From Mesorhizobium sp. B2-4-15 (GTDB lineage Bacteria; Pseudomonadota; Alphaproteobacteria; Rhizobiales; Rhizobiaceae): a stretch of 64,000 nt of DNA. The DNA lies in contig NZ_VFUZ01000016.1 in NCBI RefSeq assembly GCF_006658505.1, positions 62,001 through 126,000 of the forward strand, given 5' to 3'. Positions within the stretch are counted from its first letter, which is position 1. Each line of letters starts with the position of its first letter. This document shows, one piece after another, positions 28,393-35,858 of the stretch. A model generated the notes under the pieces. That model searched no databases and was not told where the DNA came from. It saw only the letters and a program-made list of their open reading frames with translations. A program made the position numbers and the translations under genes.

Positions 28393-28588
28393 ATGAAACT
28401 TGGCTTTATCGGCACAGGCGCGCTCACTTCAGCCATTGTTACATGCCGAAAAAGCCCCGAGGCAAATGTGGAGGCTTAGAATTATTGCTGGCACCGTCAA
28501 AAACCAACCCGCGATGCAACGTCTGCTGCCACCAGCCGACACCGCCAATGTCGATTGGCAACGGGTCCTGCGTTCTCGACGTCAGCCG
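28393..28588 (+). pseudogene. Decayed proC-like (pyrroline-5-carboxylate reductase) fragment
   Basis: An ATG at 28393 opens MKLGFIGTGALTSAIVT, the Rossmann start of a proC-family reductase, with GxGxxT intact. The frame stops at TAG 28477-28479 after 28 residues. Downstream, in another frame, a faint match (MSIGNGSCVLDVSR) to the family's next segment can be read near 28548-28590. The rest of the gene is gone; the sterol-desaturase-like gene now ends here. The fragment is interpreted as a relic truncated by rearrangement. Confidence 0.6.
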
Positions 28589-29386
28589 TCAGGCCTCGGC
28601 GCTCGGCACTGCTCGGTTCGAAACCTTCCTGCGGGGCCGGAGCGGATAGCCGATCTGTCCGAAATAGCTGGCAGGGATCGGATCATCGACGCCATACTTT
28701 TCCGGCGCCTTGTTGCCGGTGGCATTGTAGGTGCCGAACAGCACGTCGAGGAGGGGCAGTTGCCCAGCGAAATTCTTGTCATAGGCTTCGCGCTGGTTGG
28801 CATGGTGCCAGCGATGGAACTGCGGGCTGGCGATCAGCCACTTTAAGGGGCCGAACGGAACCCGCAGGTTCGAATGAACGAGCATCGTGTGCCCAAAGTA
28901 GATCATCGAAAAGACGGCGATCGAGGCCTCGGAAAACCCGAGGAGAAAGATCGGCGTCAGCGATATCGCCTTTGTGGCAATCGCGTCGACCGGGTGGGAG
29001 TGGAAAGCGCCGAGCCAGTCCAGTTCCTCAATGCCGTGGTGAACCGCATGGAACTTCCAAAGCGCGGGGATTTTGTGGAAGGCCCGATGTGCCCAATAGA
29101 CACCGATGTCGGTGATCAGGATGATTTCCGCAACCTGCAGCCAGACGGGCTGACCGCTGACGGCTCGCGTCACCGATTGAGGGACAAGGACTGCGGCGAC
29201 GTGGAGGACAACGGCCGCCATCATGACCATGGCCACCTTTATGATGAAGGCGTTGAACATCAGATAGATCAGATCGACGTCGAAGCCCTTGCGAAAGATC
29301 TTTTGCGGCCGCTCGGCGAACAGATGTTCGAACGGAATGAAGATCAATGCGCAGACCAGCAGCGCCTTGATGCCAAAGATATCCAT
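28589..29386 (-). CDS. Sterol desaturase / fatty acid hydroxylase family membrane enzyme
   Basis: A 265-residue membrane di-iron oxygenase. Histidine boxes HRAFH, HAVHH and HRWHHAN bind the metals, and three or four hydrophobic segments lie before and between them. Family members hydroxylate or desaturate lipids, carotenoids or hopanoid-like molecules; the substrate here is not determinable. It starts MDIFGIKALLV. The gene is isolated, with its 3' end abutting a proC relic and a possible small-RNA locus upstream. Confidence 0.88.
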   Translation of the reverse strand: MDIFGIKALLVCALIFIPFEHLFAERPQKIFRKGFDVDLIYLMFNAFIIKVAMVMMAAVVLHVAAVLVPQSVTRAVSGQPVWLQVAEIILITDIGVYWAHRAFHKIPALWKFHAVHHGIEELDWLGAFHSHPVDAIATKAISLTPIFLLGFSEASIAVFSMIYFGHTMLVHSNLRVPFGPLKWLIASPQFHRWHHANQREAYDKNFAGQLPLLDVLFGTYNATGNKAPEKYGVDDPIPASYFGQIGYPLRPRRKVSNRAVPSAEA

Positions 29387-29499
29387 TCACCCGCCTCTAT
29401 CGCCTTGTCTGTCGCCGACGCGGCCTGCGCCTAGGCTTCTGAACAGAACCACATCTCTCCTTTCCAAAGGCTTGATATTGGGGCTTTGGGACTATGTTT

Positions 29500-29645
29500 C
29501 TAACGGGGCAATGCGAGAGCGGCGGACGCCACTGTCACATAGGTGTCGCAACAGGGCGATATCTGGCGAGCGCGCGGTTGGCGAACGCAGCGCGACCCGC
29601 GTCCTCCCAGGACTAACCCCTCCGGTTCCCTGCCGGTGGGGTTTT
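29500..29645 (+). ncRNA. Candidate trans-acting small RNA
   Basis: This gap between divergent genes holds no credible ORF but has RNA-gene hallmarks. A promoter-like pair CTTGAT (29471) and CTATGT (29492) is followed by a GC-rich stretch. A short hairpin at 29601-29613 (GTCC-TCCCA-GGAC) displays TCCC, complementary to a Shine-Dalgarno sequence. A classical terminator stands at 29615-29645. This layout resembles the alpha-proteobacterial alpha-r14 type sRNAs. The promoter spacing (15) is short and the exact 5' end is unknown. Expression is inferred only. Confidence 0.4.
29615..29645 (+). terminator. Rho-independent terminator with no upstream ORF
   Basis: AACCCC-T-CCGG (29615-29625) pairs with CCGG-T-GGGGTT (29633-29643), one T-T mismatch, followed by T to 29645. 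It points in the plus direction but no plus-strand protein gene lies before it, which is the main reason to suspect a small RNA. Confidence 0.75.
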
Positions 29646-29722
29646 CTATTTCAGGTACCATCTTGGCAGCCGCGAATGGTCCTTGCTATTGTAGCCTTAC
29701 GGTCAGCACAGGACATCCCGCC

Positions 29723-29956
29723 ATGGACGCAAGTGAAATGAGTGCGATCGGCGACACCCTCATGAGGATCGTCACGCCCGACATGTCTCCCAAGCAGCTT
29801 GTCAAGGCAGCTCAGAAAGCGCATCCCAACGCCTCGAAGAAGGACATTGCGAGGGCGGCCTTCTTTTCGATCATCGCAAACGCGGATCAGGATATCGGTA
29901 AGGCCAAGAACCTGCAGGCATTCGCGATCGCCGAGCGCACCCAGCAATCCGACTGA
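29723..29956 (+). CDS. Small conserved-type hypothetical protein
   Basis: A 77-residue protein, probably all alpha, beginning MDASEMSAIGDTLMRI and containing SPKQLVKAAQKAHPNASKKDIARAAF. It has no membrane segment or signal. Charged, regular helices and codon use like the core genes support coding. The frame is open back to 29543, but that part crosses the terminator at 29615-29645, so the ATG at 29723 is chosen. The function is not known to me. Confidence 0.6.
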   Translation: MDASEMSAIGDTLMRIVTPDMSPKQLVKAAQKAHPNASKKDIARAAFFSIIANADQDIGKAKNLQAFAIAERTQQSD

Positions 29957-30239
29957 GCAATCGCCTGGTGCGTCGCGCGGGCTTGCCATCGCCGCGCCCT
30001 TATCGCCGCGGATCGCTGGCGGGCCGTGCAGGATGGCGATGAGAACTCGTCTATGCCTTAACCCTCCAAGATGCCAACTGAAGATCAGCCGGAACTCATT
30101 GAAATCGCACCTGGTTTTCGGCTGGCTTGTCCTGCTCTGTCAGGCTCTTCTGACTGTTTCGGAGACGGTAGCTCACGACGCCGGGCCTGTTCTCACTGGT
30201 TAAGGAGCGTTCTGCCTCTTCTAAACAATAGCGGCAACC
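29957..30239. other. Intergenic stretch without a recognised gene
   Basis: About 280 bases between two genes that run toward each other. A possible 58-codon frame from the ATG at 30071 has no ribosome-binding site and no recognisable features. Nothing else is supported. Confidence 0.5.
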
Positions 30240-30875
30240 TTACATGAAATAGGGCTTCTCGCCGTCGGTCCCCGGCTTGTTGACGCCGACATTGCCGCGC
30301 ACATGCAGGTCCGGCGCGCGGATGATCTTCACGATCAGATCGGCCACGCTCTTGCGCGAGACGACCGTGCCCTTGAACGGCTCATTGCGCCGTGTCAGCT
30401 CATAGTCCACTTCATTCTCATCCATCAGCCAGGCGGGGCGGATAATGGTGTATTCCAGCCCCGATGCCTCGATGGCATCGGCGGCGCGGCGGAAGGGTTT
30501 CAGGTCCTCGCCGATCATTGCATTGTTCCATTCGCCGAACTTGCCGGGAACCTCATCGTAAATTCCCAGTGACAGGATGAAGATCAACCGATTGACTCCC
30601 GCCGCCTGCATCGTGGCGATGACGCTTTTTGCCTGTGCATCGAGGTCCTCGCCGGTCAGGTTGGCATAGACGATGTCTTGTCCTTTCACCGCCGCACCGA
30701 GTTGCGTGGCATCGAGGACGTCGCCCTGGATGACGGAAGCATTGGCGGGCACTTCCACCAGCTTGGCGGCGTTGCGGGCGAACAGCGTCAGCCGCACATC
30801 ATCCTCGTCGGCCAATATCCCGATGGCATGGCGGGCGATTTGTCCGCTTGCGCCGAGAATAAGCACCTTCGTCAT
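30240..30875 (-). CDS. NAD(P)H-binding Rossmann protein (atypical SDR, YwnB/BVR-B type)
   Basis: A 211-residue single Rossmann domain starting MTKVLILGASGQIARH, where GASGQIA is the nucleotide-binding turn. Further family features are an LTLFARN strand after beta-2, a VIQGDVLD Asp, and a YTIIRPAWL segment. Such proteins reduce quinones or flavins, or serve as redox regulators. An AGGAG ribosome-binding site precedes the ATG at 30875; the frame upstream of it is not used. It is 153 bases from the hydrolase genes on the same strand. Confidence 0.85.
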   Translation of the reverse strand: MTKVLILGASGQIARHAIGILADEDDVRLTLFARNAAKLVEVPANASVIQGDVLDATQLGAAVKGQDIVYANLTGEDLDAQAKSVIATMQAAGVNRLIFILSLGIYDEVPGKFGEWNNAMIGEDLKPFRRAADAIEASGLEYTIIRPAWLMDENEVDYELTRRNEPFKGTVVSRKSVADLIVKIIRAPDLHVRGNVGVNKPGTDGEKPYFM

Positions 30876-31028
30876 TTTTCTTCTCCTCATGAAACTGTCT
30901 TGAGCAGGCTCGAAGGCCGATCGCGCCTGTCCTATGCGACGTGCTCATTGGCACCAGAGTTCATCTCCGGCCCCATCCATTCGCCGGGCGGACGAGCAGG
31001 GCCGGCTGATATCCTCGATCAAGGATGC

Positions 31029-31997
31029 TTATTCGGCTGCGTCGCGTCGGCGTGCGGCGACCGGCTCGTTCAGATGCTTCCTGAAGAACGGAATAAGCTT
31101 TTCGAGCGCCATGCCCACCGGCTCGGGCTTGTCGTAGAGGTCGTAATGCGACCAGCCTTCCAGCGAGACCAGTTGACGGTCCTTCGAGCCGGTCGCGCGG
31201 CCATATATCTCCATGCCGTCGCGATAAGCTCCGAAGGCACCCACCTTCTGGCCGACCACCACCATGACAGGCTGCGTGAGGAGCGTCTCGGCAAAGCCGA
31301 ACGCGTCCCAGGCGAGCGTCTTCTGCGCATGTGAGAATAGCATCTTGGTCGCACCACCCGGCTTTTGGCCGCGCGGCGTCTTGTAGTAGTCCGTCGCCTC
31401 GAAAACGTCCCGCTCGATCAAGCCGTTCTTGGTGGCTTGCTCCGGACTGACGGGCAGCAACTCATTGACTTGAAGCTCGCCGCCGCGAACCTCCTTGGTG
31501 CGTTGCGCCGCCATCGCTTCGAGCGCGCCGAGCGGATCGTATTGGCTGAAGCCCTCACGGAACAGCCGGCCGATGTTCACGCCGGTGATGCTGACCACGG
31601 CCTTGATGCGCTTTTCGGTCAGGGTGGCATTCACCGCATAGCCCCCGCCGCCGCAGACGCCGAGCACGCCGATGCGGTTTTCATCGACATAGGGAAGCGT
31701 CACCGCATAGTCGATGACACGGCTGACATCCTCGACCCGCTGCGTCGGGTCCTCGATCCAACGCGGCGATCCGCCGGATTCGCCCTGGAAGCTAGCGTCA
31801 TAGGCGATAACGACGAAGCCCTGCTCGGCGAGCGCCTTGCCGTAGACATTGCCCGAGGTCTGCTCCTTGCAACTGCCGAATGGATGAACGCTGATGATTG
31901 TCGGGAATTCCTTTGATTCGTCGAAGCCCGGCGGAAACAAGATGTTCGCCGCGATGTGCCAGGCCATGTCGGGATTTTGGACTTGGACGGATTTCAT
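31029..31997 (-). CDS. Alpha/beta hydrolase with Cys nucleophile (dienelactone-hydrolase-like), copy 1
   Basis: A 322-residue alpha/beta hydrolase. The nucleophile elbow is G-V-C-G-G (Cys115), as in dienelactone hydrolases rather than the Ser of common esterases. An oxyanion-side HPFGSCKEQTSGN segment and C-terminal acid and His (EGWSHYDLYD) are present. There is no signal peptide. The ATG at 31997 has AGGAG upstream. It is a tandem paralogue of the next gene, with the Cys at the same residue number. The LysR gene beyond is divergent and probably controls both. Confidence 0.85.
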   Translation of the reverse strand: MKSVQVQNPDMAWHIAANILFPPGFDESKEFPTIISVHPFGSCKEQTSGNVYGKALAEQGFVVIAYDASFQGESGGSPRWIEDPTQRVEDVSRVIDYAVTLPYVDENRIGVLGVCGGGGYAVNATLTEKRIKAVVSITGVNIGRLFREGFSQYDPLGALEAMAAQRTKEVRGGELQVNELLPVSPEQATKNGLIERDVFEATDYYKTPRGQKPGGATKMLFSHAQKTLAWDAFGFAETLLTQPVMVVVGQKVGAFGAYRDGMEIYGRATGSKDRQLVSLEGWSHYDLYDKPEPVGMALEKLIPFFRKHLNEPVAARRRDAAE

Positions 31998-32095
31998 GGA
32001 GTGCTCTCCTAGCTGAATACTGGGCTGTCCGCTCATCCGCGGGGAGCCGCTTCGGCACTGGCACAGCCCGGCGATTGGGGTTCGGATTTGCGGTG

Positions 32096-33043
32096 TTACT
32101 CCGCTGCGGCCTTCGCGGCATCCGCGGCGTTCAGCTTCTGCTGGAAGAACGGCGCGAGCACCGACACAGCCTCGTCGATGTATTTCTGGCCGTCATAGAG
32201 TTCCATGTGATTGGCGCCCTCGACGACATGGAAGGACTTGTCCGTGCTGGCGGCGCGGTCGAACAGGTCGTCGCTCATCCACTTCGAACCCGCCAGGCTT
32301 CCGGCCACGATCTGTATGGGCTGGGTCAGGTAGACATCCGCCATATGGTAGGCATCGTAAGTGATGATCTGATTCAGGCTGCGCAGCGTCGCGAAACCAG
32401 GTGCGGTTGCGCATTCGGCTCGCGGCGTGTGGTAGTACTCCCAGGCCTGACGCAGTTCCTCGTTTGGCGCGTCCTCTGCTTTCAACGGCGCGAGCGGCAT
32501 GGTGGCAACCGCAGCGCCACTGGCATCCGAGGTGCGGGCGTTCGAGCCGGCCTCGACCAGCGGCAAGGCGTCGATCGACCGGACGGTATTCTGCCAGCCG
32601 TTCCGGAACATCGAGCCGATGTTGACGGCGCTGACGGTGCCGATGGCCTTGATGCGGCGATCCTGGATCGCGGCGTTCGCCGTGTAACCCGCACCAGCGC
32701 AGATGCCCATCGCACCTATGCGGTCCTTGTCGATGTAAGGCAGCGTGGTCAGGTGGTCGATGACGGCGCTGACGTCCTCGGTGCTGATGTAGGGATTTTC
32801 GAGCTGGCGCGGCTCGCCGCCGCTTTCGCCCTGGTAGGAGCGGTCGAAAGCAATGGTGACGAACCCTCGTTCCGCCAGCTTCTTGGCATAGGTGCCAGCC
32901 GTCTGCTCCTTTACGCCGCCGCCGGGATGCGAGATGACGATAGCGGGATAGCTGCGTTTCTCGTCGAAGCCTGCGGGGAAATTGATCACCGCCGACATGG
33001 TGATCGTCTTGTTGTTCGAATTGGCGAAGCTGATCTTGTCCAT
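32096..33043 (-). CDS. Alpha/beta hydrolase with Cys nucleophile, copy 2
   Basis: A 315-residue paralogue of the gene downstream. Shared blocks include FPAGFDE, SHPGGGVKEQTAGTYAKKLAERGF, FDRSYQGESGGEPR, and the elbow G-I-C-A-G with Cys115. The C-terminal GANHMELYDG carries the His. The strong GGAAGGAG site precedes the ATG at 33043. It is the first gene of a two-gene minus-strand unit divergent from a LysR regulator with a 156-base spacer. The substrate is unknown; xenobiotic ester or lactone cleavage is possible. Confidence 0.85.
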   Translation of the reverse strand: MDKISFANSNNKTITMSAVINFPAGFDEKRSYPAIVISHPGGGVKEQTAGTYAKKLAERGFVTIAFDRSYQGESGGEPRQLENPYISTEDVSAVIDHLTTLPYIDKDRIGAMGICAGAGYTANAAIQDRRIKAIGTVSAVNIGSMFRNGWQNTVRSIDALPLVEAGSNARTSDASGAAVATMPLAPLKAEDAPNEELRQAWEYYHTPRAECATAPGFATLRSLNQIITYDAYHMADVYLTQPIQIVAGSLAGSKWMSDDLFDRAASTDKSFHVVEGANHMELYDGQKYIDEAVSVLAPFFQQKLNAADAAKAAAE

Positions 33044-33199
33044 TTCCAGTCTCCTTCCGTTGAAGCGCGCGCGGCTCGCCGCGTTGAACGCGAACGGTAC
33101 GTTTGCTTTGAACGCCCTTGTGAATGAACAGAATCTAGCGCAGAAAGATTGCATGAAATAGGCGGTTAATTCTTATCGGGTCTATCACTGAGATGATGA

Positions 33200-34093
33200 A
33201 TGCGGCGGGATGAGATTGCCGATCTGGCGGCCTTTGTAGTAGTTGCCGAGGAACGTAGTTTCACCAAGGCGGCTCAACGCCTCGGCATGGCGCAATCCGC
33301 GCTCAGCCAGATCGTGCGGCGGATCGAGGAACGGCTGGGAATGCGGCTACTGTCGCGTACGACGCGCAGCATGGCGCCCACAGAGGCGGGCGAGCGACTG
33401 ATCGCGACGCTTGGTCCCATGCTGCACGACCTGGACGCCGCCATCGCCTCGCTAGGCGAATTGCGCGACCGCCCGACCGGAACAATCCGTATCACCACCG
33501 TCGAGCACGCGGCGAAGACCATCATTGTCCCGGCCATGAAGCGGCTGCTGCCGGATAACCCGGACATCGCGGTGGATCTCACAGTCGACTACGGCCTTGC
33601 CGATGTCGTGGCTGATCGCTTCGACGCTGGTGTCCGGCTCGGCGGGGAGATGGCGAAAGACATGATAGCGGTGCGTATCGGGCCTGACATCCCGATGGCG
33701 ATCGTCGGCTCGCCGGATTATTTCCGCACGCACGCCGTTCCGAGTTCGCCGGCGCAACTGACTGATCATCGTGCGATCAATTTGCGGCTGCCGACTTCCG
33801 GCACACTGAATAAATGGCGATTGATGCGCGGCGGCCGCGAAACGCGGGTGAAGGTCGACGGGCCGCTCGTCTTCAATACCATCGACCTGATCCTTGATGC
33901 CGCGCTCGACGGTCACGGCCTCGCCTATTTACCACTCGACCAGGTGCAGCATCATTTGGATGGAGGCCGGCTGGTACGTGTGCTGAGCCGGTTTACGCCC
34001 GATCTGCCGGGCTATCACCTCTATTATCCGCACCGACGGCACGCTTCGTCTGCCTTCACCCATTTTGTGGAGACACTGCGCTTCCGGGCGTGA
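33200..34093 (+). CDS. LysR-family transcriptional regulator
   Basis: A 297-residue regulator with an N-terminal winged helix (residues about 5-65; FTKAAQRLGMAQSALSQIVRRIEERLG) and a C-terminal periplasmic-binding-protein-like effector domain. It is divergent from the two Cys-type hydrolases, the classic layout for a LysR activator of its neighbours. The spacer of about 156 bases would hold T-N11-A sites; none is called with confidence. It is the last intact chromosomal gene before the tRNA-linked island. Confidence 0.92.
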   Translation: MRRDEIADLAAFVVVAEERSFTKAAQRLGMAQSALSQIVRRIEERLGMRLLSRTTRSMAPTEAGERLIATLGPMLHDLDAAIASLGELRDRPTGTIRITTVEHAAKTIIVPAMKRLLPDNPDIAVDLTVDYGLADVVADRFDAGVRLGGEMAKDMIAVRIGPDIPMAIVGSPDYFRTHAVPSSPAQLTDHRAINLRLPTSGTLNKWRLMRGGRETRVKVDGPLVFNTIDLILDAALDGHGLAYLPLDQVQHHLDGGRLVRVLSRFTPDLPGYHLYYPHRRHASSAFTHFVETLRFRA

Positions 34094-34187
34094 ATGCTTT
34101 GAACGGCCGATCTCCGTCAAACAAGACATCAGTGCGGCATCGGCGGTGACTGGCGTGCCCTGAGCTGTGCTGGAGTGGTGGCATAAA

Positions 34188-34202
34188 TGGCGGAGGGAGT
34201 GG
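34188..34202. repeat. Duplicate of tRNA-Ser 3' end (probable att site)
   Basis: Fifteen bases identical to 35697-35711, which in the tRNA encode the CCA end, discriminator and acceptor strand. It is interpreted as the distal attachment scar. Caution: GGCGGAG (34189-34195) also pairs with CTCCGCC (34209-34215), so it can form a hairpin. Confidence 0.6.
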
Positions 34203-34269
34203 CTGCCTCTCCGCCGCTTCTGTTGATTTTACTGGCCATAACCCATTGTAAACGCCGATAAAATCAACA

Positions 34270-34510
34270 ATGTCACGTATGCGGTTATGGCAACGGGACA
34301 CGAAAATAGCGCGGCATAAGTTCACCGACACCAGTTTGAAGCGGCTAGTTGACCCTGGCATCTACAGCGACGGTCTTTTCCTGCGCGTTCGCAAGGGCGG
34401 CAGCCGTCAATGGTTCTTCATCTATAAGCGCGGCGGCAAGCGGGCAGAGCTTGGCCTGGAGGCTACGGACAAGGCACGGAGCAGGAGCGAAAATAGCTGC
34501 GGCTGTGCGA
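34270..34510 (+). pseudogene. Tyrosine integrase N-terminal remnant (DUF4102 type)
   Basis: Residues 14-60 of the reading frame (ARHKFTDTSLKRL, DPGIYSDGLFLRVRKGG, QWFFIYKRGGKRAELGL) match the arm-type DNA-binding domain of P4-like integrases. After ELGL, near 34457, the frame is lost by one missing base: the family continuation GGYGQGT is readable in the shifted frame. No catalytic domain is left. It lies just inside the left tRNA-derived repeat, where an integrase belongs. The porin gene's 3' end follows at once. Confidence 0.75.
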
Positions 34511-34525
34511 AGGGCGTCGCACAAT

Positions 34526-35206
34526 TCAGAACTTGTAGGCGATCCCGATTCGGACCTCGTTGGTTTTGAGTTTTTCGTGCTCTACAAAGGACGAGTCAGT
34601 GTTGGTGGTGGCCGTCGTAACCTTGCCGAAATCGGTATAACGATATTCGACCTGACCGACCCAGTTTTTGTTAAAGGCATAGGCGACGCCAGCACCAACC
34701 GTCCAGCCAGCCTTGACTTTTGACTGGGAATCCGTTGCCGCCCCGTCTTCGAACTTAGTGTGAATATCCCCGAGGGCCAGACCGCCGGTCACGTAGGGTA
34801 GCCAATTGTCGAAGGCATAGCCCAAGCGGCCGCGCAATGAGCCTTGGGCGTCGATATGAGTATTGTCATCAGTGCCGAACGGCCAGTCGGGATTGTGGCC
34901 GACAATACCGGAGGCCTCGATATCGCCTTCGATGCCACCGACGATGTTGCCCCACTGCATATTGTAGCCGGCAAAAACACCTCCGGTAACGCCACGGAGC
35001 CTAAAGCTATCCGAATAATCCGAAAGCCCGCCCCCGAGAATTTCGTCCTGAATATGATCACGGCCCCACGCATAACCAATTTGGCCGCCGATATAGGCAC
35101 CGGTCCAGTCATACGTGGAAGCGACTGGAAGCTCATTCACAATATCAGCCGCCATTGCCGACGTGAGAGTGGCACTGAGAAACGCCGCTGCCAAAATGTA
35201 TTTCAT
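34526..35206 (-). CDS. Omp25/Omp31 (RopB)-type outer-membrane beta-barrel protein
   Basis: A 226-residue protein with a signal peptide (MKYILAAAFLSATLTSAMA, cleavage near residue 20) and an eight-strand barrel: Gly/aromatic alternation (DWTGAYIGGQIGYAWG, GFAGYNMQWG-type strand, YVTGGLALGDI) ending in KF with a terminal Phe, the signal for BAM insertion. The family is abundant in rhizobia and Brucella. The start at 35206 is fixed by the signal peptide. The gene lies within the relic island and its end nearly touches the broken integrase, so it is probably cargo. Confidence 0.88.
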   Translation of the reverse strand: MKYILAAAFLSATLTSAMAADIVNELPVASTYDWTGAYIGGQIGYAWGRDHIQDEILGGGLSDYSDSFRLRGVTGGVFAGYNMQWGNIVGGIEGDIEASGIVGHNPDWPFGTDDNTHIDAQGSLRGRLGYAFDNWLPYVTGGLALGDIHTKFEDGAATDSQSKVKAGWTVGAGVAYAFNKNWVGQVEYRYTDFGKVTTATTNTDSSFVEHEKLKTNEVRIGIAYKF

Positions 35207-35402
35207 TGCCCGTCCCCGCGTAGACGCTTCATTGAAGGCTGAATATATCAGACAAACGCCGCAACGGAATGTAAGCGAGCGGTGAAGTGCGCACTTTCCC
35301 CGAACAGGTTGTAATTTGGCAACATGGGCTGGTTTCGAATTGCTCTCCATCCACGGGGCAAGCAAGCCGGCTCCCTTTCAGGAGCTTAACGCAACACGCC
35401 TG

Positions 35403-35642
35403 CTAGGGCTGCGTCTGGTCGACCCGGCACGCGACACTCGCAATCCTCACGGCTGAGGCGTCTGCATCTGCGTGCCCAAAGGCCTTTTCGCCGGGACTGA
35501 GATTGGACACAAGGGCGCTACCCACTTGGACAGCTTTCCCTGCTGCGTCCATGAACGCGCAATCGACATAGACCGATCGGTAGACATTCGGTCCCGCATT
35601 CGTCAAACGCACGACAGCGCGGGCGATTTTGCGGTGTGTCAT
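35403..35642 (-). CDS. Small FxLYD-like protein, probably N-terminally truncated
   Basis: A 79-residue ORF with a beta-sandwich pattern: VVRLTNAGPNVYRSVYVDCAFMD, then ALVSNLSPGEKAFGHA, like FxLYD domains that usually follow a signal peptide or membrane anchor. Here neither is present, so an upstream part may be missing. It lies in the relic island, 55 bases from the tRNA 3' end. Function is unknown. Confidence 0.45.
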   Translation of the reverse strand: MTHRKIARAVVRLTNAGPNVYRSVYVDCAFMDAAGKAVQVGSALVSNLSPGEKAFGHADADASAVRIASVACRVDQTQP

Positions 35643-35696
35643 GGGTTATGGCAAGACCTGAAAAACAGGCTCAAGCTTTTGATTTTACTAGAGTTG

Positions 35697-35786
35697 TGGC
35701 GGAGGGAGTGGGATTCGAACCCACGGTGAACTTGCGCCCACGCCGGTTTTCAAGACCGGTGCCTTAAACCGCTCGGCCATCCCTCC
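35697..35786 (-). tRNA. tRNA-Ser (anticodon UGA)
   Basis: Reading the minus strand, the acceptor GGAGGGA pairs with TCCCTCC, followed by discriminator G and encoded CCA. The anticodon arm is CCGGT-CTTGAAA-ACCGG, so the anticodon is TGA. A long variable arm marks a class II (Ser) tRNA, and the T arm GTGGG-TTCGAAT-CCCAC is intact. Its 3' end is duplicated at 34188-34202, and a prophage integrase lies 72 bases beyond its 5' end. Confidence 0.97.
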
Positions 35787-35858
35787 ATCTAATTGATTTC
35801 AAAGCGCTATCTCTCATTGTGCTAAGGCATGAAAATGCCGTTGCTACGCGCTTTGCAA

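Larger units (their letters stand above)
34188..35697. mobile_element. Relic integrative element between two tRNA-Ser 3'-end copies
   Basis: A 15-bp sequence, TGGCGGAGGGAGTGG, occurs at 34188-34202 and again at 35697-35711 as the 3' end of the tRNA-Ser gene, in the same orientation. Between them are a frameshifted integrase stub 67 bases from the left copy, a porin gene and a small fragment. This is the layout of an island integrated at the tRNA 3' end and later reduced. The TTGATTTTACT string is also shared near both ends (34223 and 35680). Confidence 0.6.

Noticed and set aside
30071..30247. A 58-codon frame MPTEDQPELIEI in the gap before the NAD(P)-binding gene
   Set aside because: It lacks a ribosome-binding site and any similarity; not enough to call a gene.
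34189..34215. GGCGGAG...CTCCGCC as a terminator
   Set aside because: The hairpin is real, but a 15-base identity with the tRNA-Ser 3' end beside an integrase stub favours an attachment scar; both could be true.
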